Under the pieces are notes generated by a model. It saw only the letters and a list, made by a program, of their open reading frames with translations, did not search any database and had not been told where the DNA came from. Of a stretch of 64,000 nt of DNA, positions 1-9,911 are shown piece by piece. The DNA comes from Delphinus delphis. Taxonomy: Eukaryota > Chordata > Mammalia > Artiodactyla > Delphinidae. Made by a program: the position numbers and the translations under genes. The DNA lies in contig NC_082694.2 of the NCBI RefSeq assembly GCF_949987515.2, forward strand, positions 66,462,080 to 66,526,079. The letters run 5' to 3'. Within the stretch, counting starts at the first letter, position 1. The number at the start of each line of letters is the position of its first letter.

Positions 1-1822
1 CAGTCTCTGCCTTCATGGCACCCATCAGGCTAGTTTGCAATTGCTTATTTGCTTATGGGTATTTCTCTTGGCTTTGCGCCCCTGGGGGTTATGGGTGAGG
101 CTTCCTTGCCCTTGCGTGCTGTACTCTAGCTCTGCTCAGGGCCCCAGCACCAGGCCCTCAGGGGCTTCCTCGTCTTCTGGGGCCATAGATCCTTTTGGAT
201 CCTTTTGGAAAAAGTTTTAATCCTCTTCTCAGAGTAATGCTTTCAATGCATAAAATAAAATGCAAAGTGTTGCAAAGAAAATCAACTATGCTGAGATACA
301 GCTAAGCCTTTGTGACAAAGTCATAAGTGTCCTTTATTAATGCTTTAACAAAATGAAGCAGCAGGTGTGATATTCTGAGGTAGCCATGACTACAGATGGT
401 AATTCATGATACCTGCAACAAGTGTGCCGTGAAAATGAAAATACCTGTGATATCTATGGGTGACAATCACAGGTGCTGCTGACACTACAGTGCTTTGTTG
501 CCTACATCCCTAACAGCAGGACATGCTAAATTTCACTTAGTAGTTAAGGAAAATATAGATGTACTTTCTGTCCCAATCCAAATTCACATGAACCCCTGAA
601 TTCTGCCCATGTGCCCAGGATAAAAAAGTGCTGCGTAAGTGAATGAAAGATCAGAAGTGTGTATTGTAAGCTGTAGAGTGCAGTGCCGTGTAATATTGTC
701 GTCCTTGGGGGATGCGGGTGCTTCTGGGATGGGCAGGGGAGGATGAGAAGCAGGCTAAAACCAGATTATTGGCCAGCAAACTGCGAGGCCAGAAGCAAAC
801 AGGGCCGCCTGGTCTGTGTGTTTCAGACCTGGCGGCTGATCTTCAGCAGGCTTTGCTCCAGTAAAGTAACACTGGGCCAGACCTCACCCCCTCCCTCCAT
901 TCCCCAGCGTGTAGGGAGACTGACCGCTCGCAGAGCTCAAGCACTGAGGGGAACAGGGAACCTCTCTCTTCAGCCTGGAGAGAGGACTTTGGGGGCACAG
1001 TGGGAGGTGCTTCGGGGTCAGGCCATGCCCATAGCCAAGGGAGAGAGCTGCAGGGAAGGCCTCTGTCCTCACTCCACACGTATCCCCCCAACCCCCATCG
1101 AGACAGGTTTCAGGTAAGCCCTCCTGGGCTGGGGCCCTCTTTTAAGAAGAAAGTCCACCTGGGAGAGGTGGTGCATTCAGATCTCAAGATCTCAGCATGA
1201 ACGATTTTGTATATCACCCTGTGTAAGAGTGCAGGGGAGCAGAGACCCTGGGGGCAAGGGGCCCCATTCCTGGCACCAGCCCAAATGACCTCCAGCTGAA
1301 AAACTGCCCTCTAATTAGCAATCAGGAAATCAAGGCCTAGCACGGAGCCAAGTAGCATGACCCCAGCTGTAGAGTGGTGAGAATCCAGCCCTCTAGACCG
1401 CACGCCCCTGCCCCGCACGGCAGAGCTGCAGAGCACATGGGTTATTTTTATCTAACGGCGCTATTGTTGGTTGCCTGGGAGCTGCTGTGGTGGGTCTAGC
1501 AGCACTGAACTTACAGCCAGGATTTCCTGTGCAGCTTCCTCCTCCTCCCTCATGCAAGGGTCCCTCCCTCTAGCGCTCAGGAGGCAATCTGAGGGCTGCC
1601 TGGAGCTTAACCCTGGCCTCCGAGGAGGAGGCCAAGGGCATCGTGGCCTTCTTCTCTGGCTGGTCCCCTCAACACAGGCCACCCCGACCCCACCCTTGGG
1701 TGCCTCAGCCCCATTTCCTCTGCAGAGAAGGGTATAAAGGTACTTTTTCTAGTTGCCTCTCTCCCACCCTACAACTCTATGAGGTAAAAGCACTCACTGC
1801 TTTCTAGAAAGCCAGGTTCACT
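1..1822. other. Unique intergenic sequence 3' of LBH
   Basis: I see no gene or confidently assignable repeat. The open frames here (for example + 683-1117) lack homology I recognise, overlap conflicting frames and have no splice or promoter context. Confidence 0.5.
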
Positions 1823-2074
1823 CAGTGACTCTCAAACTGTTTTGACAGCCGCACAATTTCTCATGACCCAGTACACACATCCATACATAGGTAGGCATGA
1901 AACCAAGTTTTCAGGGAATAACAATCTTCCCATGTCTGCTGCACTCTGATATGTTTTTCCTGTTCTAGTCTAGTCTTTTCTGTCATCTTTCTTTTTAAAA
2001 ATTCTGGTTGCAAACCACAAATACATCGATTTCACAACCCAATAATGATTCATGATTCAGTTGGAAAAATACTG
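1823..2074. mobile_element. hAT-type MER fragment (tentative)
   Basis: The segment begins CAGTGACTCTCAAACTG and ends CAGTTGGAAAAATACTG, which are imperfect inverted repeats of the kind bounding hAT-Charlie nonautonomous elements. The 8-bp flanks do not match well, so the assignment is tentative. Confidence 0.4.
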
Positions 2075-2139
2075 TGCCAGGTACATCTTTTGGAGCTATT
2101 TCTCTTTTCTGAATGAAGGGCACTTGAGTTTATAGAGGG

Positions 2140-2245
2140 CCTCTGAACGAGGCACGGTCCTGGTTTTGGAGTTATATCCATTTTACAGAAAAGGAAGCTG
2201 AGACTCAGGCTGAGTGGCTTGTCCACGAAATCAGCCAGAGGGGGA
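2140..2245 (-). mobile_element. MIR fragment
   Basis: The MIR core is recognisable in reverse: CCATTTTACAG followed by AAGGAAGCTGAGACTCAG and a diverged GTCCACG segment. Confidence 0.65.
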
Positions 2246-2374
2246 GCATTTATGCCATGGAAATTGGCAAAAGTTTTAAATCAGGTTTTTTGGTTTTTTT
2301 TCCCTTGAGCACCAGCTTTTACACATTTACCAACACATCATTGATTCTAACCCTGCTTTCGGTATATTTTAAAG

Positions 2375-2430
2375 CCCTCTGACCTCAGCTTCCTCATCTG
2401 TAAAATAACATTAAAAATGCCGACTTCATG
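2375..2430 (+). mobile_element. MIR core fragment
   Basis: The phrase CTCAGCTTCCTCATCTGTAA is the conserved MIR core. A further MIR-like tail may lie at about 2630-2700 (TGTTGTGAGAGTTAGAAG), separated by unrelated sequence. Confidence 0.6.
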
Positions 2431-3134
2431 GGAAAAAAATATATTGAGTACATTCTGGTAAGTATGAGGGACAATGGAAGGAAACAAAAATGCAAATAAT
2501 CCCATCACTTGCCACCGTAATGGGATTTGAAAGATGAGGTCCCCAAACTCCACCGTCTTGTATAATTTCCATCATTGCTAATTGTAGTTTGTACAGAAAA
2601 AAACCTCTCTCTATAAAAACCCACACTTTGTAAAACTGTTGTGAGAGTTAGAAGAAATTACGGTAAACCTATAGCCCAGTGCTCTATAAATAGTAGCCAA
2701 TATTAGAAAAGGGTGAATTCATACTTTTCTGATTGGAAATGGCAACAGAAGTAGTGCAAATGGAATTACATTTCAAAGCAGGACCTTCTATGCAGGTAAA
2801 TGGGGAGAAGGGAGTGTTCTAGTGAATGTTCTGATACATAGGCTATAAGGACAAACATATCACACATCAATCACTAATTTTCAAAATTCTAGAATAAGCT
2901 CTTTACAGCCTCAAACTTACCCAGTCCCAGTGCAGCGGTGCCCCCTCCATCTGACAGATACCTCTGCCTGGTGACACCCAGAAAAGACTCAGCCTTAGGA
3001 CAGCATGGGCTCTAATTCTGGACAGTGGCCTCGGCCTGCTTGAAACCCCCTCCGGTCCATTGCCACCCTGCTCTCTGAGGCCACACAGGAAAAGTCTATA
3101 TCATCATCACCATCATCATACGGTAACAGCGGCT

Positions 3135-3612
3135 GTATTAGTTTCCTATTGTGGCTCTAACAAATTACCACAAAGGTAGTGACTTAAAACAACAGAAATT
3201 TATTATCTTACCGTTCTAGAAGTCAGAAGTGCGAAATGGGTGTCACTGGGCTACAGTCAATGTGTCGGCAGGGCTGTGTCCCTTCTGGAGGCTTCGGGGA
3301 GAACTGTTTCCTGGCCTTTTCCAACTTCTAGAGGTACCTGCATTCCTTGGCTGGTGACCCCTTCCACCATCTTCAAATCTCTCTTTGACTCTGGCACTCA
3401 CTCTTCTGCCTCCCCCTTGTAAAGACGCTTGTGATTAGATTGGGCTCACCTGGATAATCCAGGCTCTCCCAAGACAAGGGCAGCTGATTAGCAACCTTAA
3501 CTCCACCTGCAACTTTAACTCCCACTTGCCATGTAACATAACAGAGTAATAGGCTCCGGAGGTTAGCCTGTGGACAACTTCGGGAGTTGGGGGTATTATT
3601 CTGCCTACCGCA
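3135..3612 (-). mobile_element. ERVL-MaLR-type LTR (MLT1-like), antisense
   Basis: The sequence starts TGTATTAGTTTCCTATTG with AACAACAGAAATTTATTATC, the reverse complement of the 3' end of MaLR LTRs. It continues with GTGTCGGCAGGGCTG and a CAGCTGATTAGCAACCTTAA segment. It is a solitary LTR with no internal viral genes. Confidence 0.65.
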
Positions 3613-3845
3613 ATGATTAACATTTTGAGCACTCACTGTGTGCCTGCTACAGTTCTAAGCATGTTACTTGTAATAGTGCATTTAAACCTCACCACAACTC
3701 TGTGAGGTAGGTACCCGTTTTACAGAGGAGGAAAGTGAGGCCCAGAGAAGAAAAGTAACTCACCTAAGGTCACACAGCTAGTAAGAGGCAGGCCTGAGCT
3801 ACAGATCCAGGGCCCTGAGCTCAGAGCCCATTCTCTTAGCCATAA
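3613..3845 (-). mobile_element. MIR, nearly full length
   Basis: The sequence reads GAGCACTCACTGTGTGCC, then ACTCTGTGAGGTAGGTAC, TTTTACAGAGGAGGAAA and GGTCACACAGCTAGTAAG, ending at the tRNA-derived end CATTCTCTTAGCC. It abuts the preceding LTR. Confidence 0.9.
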
Positions 3846-4084
3846 CCACACTTCAGTAATTGGAAGACAGATATACAAACTGAATTCTACCTAATTTAAT
3901 TCTCCTTTGATGATCCAGAAGCCCCTTCAGGCAGTGACATTGCCTCAGGTCCATCAATACTGACTGCCATTTGCCACCCGGTCAGACAACTTTGGGTGGG
4001 CTGACCAGTGGATTTCCGGGGGCTGGGATGCCTGACGAGCCTGTTTCCTTCCCCAGTGGGCTTCTCAGAGTGGGCAATAGTGAT

Positions 4085-4285
4085 TCTAAACTCCGCTCTG
4101 TGATATCTGGCCTCAGCTACTTCTCTTTTCCTCTACTCTAGCCCTGCTGGCTTCGCAGACATTCCTCAAAAAAGTCAAGTCAATGTCTACCACAGGGCCT
4201 TTGCATTTGCGGTCACCCACACCTCTACACAAAACTCAAGCATCATTTCAAACAGGTTTCTGCCCAAGGATCTCCTCTTTAAAAA
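4085..4285 (+). mobile_element. L2 fragment
   Basis: ACAGGGCCTTTGCATTTGC and the following CTC/ACCTC-rich text match the L2 3' region (GGCCTTTGCACTTGC). Confidence 0.6.
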
Positions 4286-4889
4286 GGAGCCAGACATCAG
4301 GCCTAGCTTGATGGGAGATGTCTCCCCCTTCCCTCTCCAATATTTCGGTGGACAGAAGGCATTAAAGTTCCCTTCTTCTCCCTGTTTTCCCCTCCTTCAT
4401 GGTGAGAAATAAAAGGGGCAGACTAAGGGAGGTGCATTTGTGAGTAGGGAGCTGTCTTCACCTTGAAGCTCTCCTTGACTCTGGTGTGCACACAGGACTC
4501 AGAGCAAAAAACAGGGGAGAGAAGGAAGGGGCCGGTTCCTTAGATGTTTAAGGGGAAGAGAGGTAAAACCCTGACTTGTGGAGTGCCTACTGAGTGTTCA
4601 ATCCTCACATCCCTGTGCAAGAGGTACTAGAAAAGAAACCTGAAGATCCTGGACATTAAGAAACTGGTCCCAGATAACATATGGAGGGGCTGAGCAGGAC
4701 TTGAATACAAGTCGTCCTGAATAACACAGCAAAGGTCACCAGTTGCCACCAATGTTCCTCCTTTAGGGACAGAGGAGGTGACCTGGGGTGGAGTGGGGAC
4801 AGCATTGAAGCGATTGACCAACCATGAAGATGAATTTTTTCCTAAATGAATAAATATTCTATTTAGAAAGTCACATGGAGACAATGGGA
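4286..4889. other. Unique intergenic sequence
   Basis: Nothing recognisable beyond a short MIR-like phrase near 4580-4620. The 120-codon minus-strand open frame at 4627-4989 runs into L1 sequence and is not a gene. Confidence 0.5.
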
Positions 4890-5665
4890 GACAGAAGTAA
4901 AGACTCATGTTTCCATCCCCAGGGGATATTTGCATGTGGATGTACAATTGTTCTAACACCAATTGTTGAAAAGACTGTCCCTTCTCCACTGAGTTGCCTT
5001 GGCACCTTTGTCAAAAATCAATCATCCATTTACGTTTGGGGCCATTTCTGGACTCTGTTCCGTGGATCTCTTTGTCTATTTGATGCCAACGCTAAATGTT
5101 TTGATTACTGTAACTTTGTAATCAAGTTTGAAATTGAGATTTGGGTTCTCTAACTTTGTTCTTTGTTAAAGTTGTTTTGGCTATTCTAGGTCCTTTGCAT
5201 TTTCACAGGAATTTTAGAATCAGATTGCCAATTTCTGAAAAAAAAAACTTGCTGGGATTTTGATTGTGTTGAATCTATAGCTCAATTTGGAGAGAACTGA
5301 CATCTTAACAACATGGTGTCTTCAGAGCCATGAAAAAGGTATACCCCTCTGATTACGTAGGTCTTATTTCATATCTCTCAGTAGTGTTTTGTAGTTTTTA
5401 TTGAATAGGTTTTGTACATCTTTTGTCAGATTTATCCCTAAATAGTTTATGTTTTGATGCTAATATAAGTGGAATTTTAAATTTCAATTTCCAATTATTC
5501 ATTGCTAGTATACAGAAATATAGTCGGTTTTTGTATATTGATCTTAGATCCTGCAACCATGCTGAATTCACATGTCAGCTCTAGTAGATTTTTGGGGTAG
5601 GTTCCATAGGATTTTTCTACATAAATGATATCATCTGTGAATAAAGACAGTTTTCTGTGGGGCTA
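4890..5665 (-). mobile_element. L1 ORF2 fragment, antisense
   Basis: The plus strand carries the reverse complement of L1 ORF2, for example TTGCCTTGGCACCTTTGTCA, TTTGATTACTGTAACTTTGT and ATCCTGCAACCATGCTGAAT. It is an inactive fragment with several stops and no 3' tail. Confidence 0.9.
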
Positions 5666-6074
5666 TGTTCAAGGAGGCTGTGTTGTAATAAACTCTATCC
5701 TCAGGCTGTCTGGGGGACACAGAGGGCAATCCAAGATGAGGATGATCAAGGCTTGAACATTATCTTCAGGGCAGCAGATCCATAGATCTAATGGTCTGAC
5801 AGGCTAATGTTAAAATGGATTGATCTTCCACTAATATCAATTGAGCTCAGCACAGATCACTTGATTACTTATACTGCCCATGGTTAAGAGCCCAGATGTG
5901 GGCTGAGTGAAGGCAAAAATAGCCAGCCTCAGGTTCAACAAATGTCCAAAAACCCTTTCCACAAAGCACCACCTTCTCTCACTCTGACCTCCATGAAGCC
6001 CCCTTCCTGGTCTCTTAGCCTTCCATCTTGCCCGCTCCAATCCCATCTCCATAAAGCCAGATTGTGTAAAAATG
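5666..6074. other. Unique intergenic sequence
   Basis: No gene seen. Conflicting short open frames occur on both strands. Confidence 0.5.
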
Positions 6075-6440
6075 TAAATGATACTGTCCTAGGCCCTGCA
6101 CTTAGAATAAAACCCAAACTCCTCACCCAGGCCTAAGCATCCCTCCTTGCACTGTTTCCTCCACCCCATTCCCTCCAGTCAAGCTCATCCCAAGCCTTTT
6201 CTGCCGGAAGTACTCTCTCCATGCACCTCATCCGCTTCCTCTCCTACCCCTTGTCACTTCTTCAGATGCCTCTCCTGACCCTTCCAACAGACACTTACTC
6301 TTAGAGCACCTGTTTTTCCTTTAATTTTACACTAAAGCAGTGCAGTAAGAGCTGCGACCACTGCTATTTTGTTCACCCAAACTCTTTAACAATGCCTGAT
6401 AAGTCCTAGGCACTCAGTCAATGGTTTGAATGATTCCTGG
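6075..6440 (+). mobile_element. L2 3' region
   Basis: Diverged L2 text with AATAAAACCCAAACTCCTCA, CTTCTTCAGATGCCTCTCCT and the terminal TAGGCACTCAGTCAATGGTT. Confidence 0.75.
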
Positions 6441-6558
6441 ATTTCTCTCGAGCTATATACACACCCATTCATTCACTCCCAGTCTTTGTGAACAACTTTA
6501 CAATATATTTTGGATGTTTCTCTTCCCTTAGAAGGGCGGTTTAAAACCATGGCTGTGA

Positions 6559-6909
6559 GACTTCCCTAGTGGCACAGTGGTTAAAAATCCACCTGCCAAT
6601 GCAGGGGACACGGGTTCGAGCCCTGGTCCAGGAAGATTCCACATGCCGTGGAGCAACTAAGTCCGTGTGCCACAAACTACTGAGCCTGCGCTCTAGAGCC
6701 CACAAGCCACAACTACTGAGCCCACATGCCACAACTACCGAAGCCCGCGTGCCTAGAGCCCATGCTCTGCAACAAGAGAAACGACCGCAATGGGAAGCCT
6801 GTGCGCTGCAACGAAGAGTAGTCCCCGCTCACCACAACTAGAGAAAGCCCACGTGCAGCAATGAAGACCCAATGCAGCTAAAAATAAATAAATAAAATTT
6901 TAAAAAAAA
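6559..6909 (+). mobile_element. CHR SINE, long form
   Basis: This element begins GACTTCCCTAGTGGCACAG, has the tRNA-type B box GGTTCGAGCC, a repetitive CCACAACTACTGAGCC body, and ends in an A/T-rich (AAATA)n tail. The family is tRNA-Glu-derived and restricted to cetaceans, hippos and, for some subfamilies, ruminants. The flanks carry a 12-bp target duplication, ACCATGGCTGTG (6546-6557) and ACCATGGTTGTG (6919-6930), with one mismatch. Confidence 0.93.
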
Positions 6910-6939
6910 CCAACCACCACCATGGTTGTGTGTTAAAAT

Positions 6940-7085
6940 CTAGGTGATTCTAAAAAATGCTAATGCCTGGACCTCACCCCAGACCAACTGAAATGCAAGT
7001 CTGTGGGGGTAGGATCCAGGTTATTTGTATTTTTTTAAAGCTCTCTTGGTGACTCTGATGCACATCCAGAGTTAGAACCTCTAGC
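6940..7085 (+). mobile_element. MER5A-like hAT fragment
   Basis: The segment has CTCACCCCAGACCAACTGAA and, at the end, GACTCTGATGCACATCCAGA, matching the middle and 3' end of MER5A. Confidence 0.7.
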
Positions 7086-7279
7086 ATAGAAGAAAAAAGC
7101 TGCTTTCATTCAACCAGCTGATAAAAACCATGGATGGGCTCACCCCAGAAGGGCCAGAAGGTGAGATATGTAAGGACCCTCACATGGGGCTCCACTGAAC
7201 TCAGCCTCCTGCAAGAGTATCTCCTGTGCTTTGTCTGTTCTAATGGAGCAGCAAGAAAGAAAGAAACCAGACAAGAGTG

Positions 7280-9722
7280 GAAAGCATTTTCAAACTTTAT
7301 TTACAACTGTCACAGTGACAAAAAGTAGTTTGGAAAAAAAAATGCTAGTTTCTCCCTGAGCCTCAAAAAAGAACAGATAGAAGTTATAGGAGGTTCATCT
7401 TACAACAGGCATTTTTACTGAAATACTAGGGGGTTTTTTGTTTTGCTTTGTTTTGTTTCAATAGCATCAGTTAGAAATACACACAAGTTACTTAAAAAAA
7501 AAAAGAGGAGGCCAGACAGGAGCTCAGTCACTTGTCCAAGAGCAGCTGGGTCACCCCAAGAGGCTCGCCGCTGAGGGTCCTGACTTAAGCTGTCAGCCCC
7601 TGGCCTGCTCAGACTGCACGTGACCGTACAAAGGGGTCTAGTGACCGGCAAAAATAATAAACCACCCCCATAAACACACATATACACAAAGTAGATTTGT
7701 TATGCAGTTTACAAGCACGTTCCCATCAGACGGCAAGACCAGGACAGATGATACAGGGGAGCAGATGAGAGGGGGACACAGAAACATGGGATTTTCCAAG
7801 GCAAGACCCCATCCACACAGGGAGGCACGGGATGAGAACTGCAGCTGCGGGGGTGTGAGGGTAACTGGAAAGGCTCCCTGCAGCCAGAAGGAGAGGGAGA
7901 GCGAGAGTGAGAAGCCCCCTCGCAGGGCAGGCTGCAGGCCTCTCCCACTTGCTCGAGGAGCTGGAGGAAGTTATTGCCATCAGTGTGTGCAACACAAGCA
8001 GACAACACAGAGGTTGGGGGCAGAGGGGTGAGGGGGTGAGCGTTGGCTTCCCAGGACCAAGTCCTGCTGATGTGACAACAGCACACGCTGGTCCTCCTGC
8101 ACCAGCGTTCTCCAGAGCCACACTGACCTTGAGGTATTAAGTACAACTCTACACGCATGTCCCAGCTGGGATCAAGCTGGACTGACTGGAGCCCCGAGGG
8201 GACACGGTGGGTGCCTCCGCTGGCCGAGTACGGCCCCAGGGAGGGTCTTGAGCACACCTCTTAGCTGCACCGTCCTGCTCTGAGATAGAGACGGTCTGAA
8301 GGGCTTGTCCTGCAATCTCTGCAGCTCCAGATGGTTCTTAACTATGACGAGAAGCTCTAAGTCCAAGCTAGCCTTCTCTTGCAACTTGCCCTTGCAGGGG
8401 TCAGGTGGGAGGTGAGGAGGGACGATGCTCCCTCGTCCTGTCCCCTGCATCCAGACACACCGCGGAAGAAGCCCAAGACCTCATGACACCCTTTAGTTTC
8501 AAATTCAATCCCCAGGCTGCTGCGTGAGAGCCTGTCACTGCCATCCAATAACTCCCAGGCTCTGCCAGCTCTCAGGACCTGCGTTAAAGCTCACTTCCCC
8601 CACAAGAAACAGAAAAAGCATCCTCCATTCGCCATTCAGCTCCCACCGGAAAAAGAGGCCAAGATCCCATGCGGGAATGGGTGCTGTGGCTGGCCAGGCT
8701 GGCTGGAATCTGTGGCAGGGCTGGCAGCCACCCTGCCTGACCGCTGTGCCAGGGCTGGGGGGGTGGAGATGAGGAGAAGGAAGGGCCAGCCAGGGGGAGC
8801 CCACCACTCTGTGCCTCTGCCCAAAGGGAGAGCAAGTGTGTGGGGGGGCAGGTGGGGATGGACCTTGGTGTCCAAGCATCTACATCGGCCCTCCAACAAG
8901 GGTGGGAAGGGCTCTCGCTACTTCCAGAAGGGCTGGGAGGCAAAAAGGATAAATCAGGGGAGCGCTCAACATTGCAGCCTCTTTAAAAACCTCCAGATTA
9001 CGGGGGCACACGCACCTGCTAGGGCCTGAGGGGAGGGTCTGGAGAAGGAAACGGGAGGCGTTCCTGGCATCGGCATCACCTCCAGCTGGCTTTGCAGGTA
9101 GCCAGCCTCCACTGCTCTCCTCTGCCTGCCTCCCCATTACAGACCAACACACCTGAAACAAAAACAAAGGCTGGCAGTGGGCAAATCTAGAGAGAGATGA
9201 AGACTTTGTTGTCTGATGTCCCAGCAGCCAGAGCGAATGCTTGCTGGGTAGGTACTTCCTGGCTGCACTTCTCTGCTCAATGTTTTCTTTAAAATGTGTA
9301 TTTTCTCTTTCATCTCCTGTTTGTTTTCTTGCCCCAGATGTTCCTTGCTAGCTTTGCACATCCCCCCATCCCAGCCCACCCCCAGAGCCCACTGGAATCC
9401 CACGGCTGCCCCCAGCCTGCTTGAGTTCAGATAAAGATCTCCAAGACGCCCGCCTCCCCGCACCCCCCAACCCCTGCTCTAAGCAGCTTCCTTTCTCAAA
9501 GGTCCGGCGTGTTGTCGCAGAGGGCTCCACTGCCCGACATCTCAAAAAAGGAAAAGAAAAGAAAAGAAAACCAACTCAGTGATTTGCAGGTGCAAAACGG
9601 AAGCCATCGTCTGACTTTTTCAGAACTATTGTGGCTCATGCTCTCCTTCCATGGTAGCGGGAAAGAACACAGTTCAGGTACAGATGCTGTCTGGTGTGAC
9701 CCTGTGGGAGCTGGCGTGGACC
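7280..9722 (-). other. LBH: LBH 3' UTR (predicted)
   Basis: The region runs from just after the TAG to the first good poly(A) signal, about 2.4 kb, in line with the long LBH 3' UTR known in mammals. Both strands carry many short open frames here; none resembles a known protein. I see no SINE, LINE or MIR inside it, although the flanks are full of them, which fits exonic constraint. Confidence 0.75.
7296..7301 (-). terminator. LBH: LBH poly(A) signal AATAAA
   Basis: On the minus strand the site reads GTAAATAAAGTTTG. It is the first canonical AATAAA met downstream of the LBH stop that I could find. Cleavage would fall about 15-20 bases further on, near 7280, followed by a T/G-containing stretch (CTCTTGTCTGG). 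Confidence 0.75.
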
Positions 9723-9911
9723 CTACTGTTCCTTGTCTTCGTTCGGTGTCTCTTCACAGTTGTCCTGTTCATCCTCCTGGACCAAGAACTCCTCGGGGGG
9801 CCACCGGAGCTCCCCGCTCTCTACCTCCCCCTCTGTGGGCTCCACCACGATGGAGGGCAGACGGTCCTTCAGTTTGCAGCAGCGGTCGAAGTCTGACGGG
9901 TCAGGGAAGAT
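9723..9911 (-). CDS. LBH: LBH coding part of exon 3 (terminal exon)
   Basis: The acceptor TTTTATTTCAG is followed by 62 codons and TAG. The segment opens with IFPDPSDFDRCC and carries the basic KLKDR stretch, the Pro/Glu-rich acidic segment and the end NEDKEQ. This is the most characteristic part of the LBH family. There are no internal stops or frameshifts. The C-terminal ten residues are where I recall most difference from human. Confidence 0.96.
   Translation of the reverse strand: MFPDPSDFDRCCKLKDRLPSIVVEPTEGEVESGELRWPPEEFLVQEDEQDNCEETPNEDKEQ

Noticed and set aside
6559..6909. tRNA-like sequence with a GGTTCGAGCC B box
   Set aside because: It is the tRNA-derived head of a CHR SINE, repeated in all such copies, and cannot fold as a complete tRNA with an acceptor stem.
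7709..8257. 182-codon minus-strand frame in the LBH 3' UTR
   Set aside because: It lies downstream of the LBH stop in the same transcript, competes with other frames and has low-complexity Ser/Pro/Cys composition.
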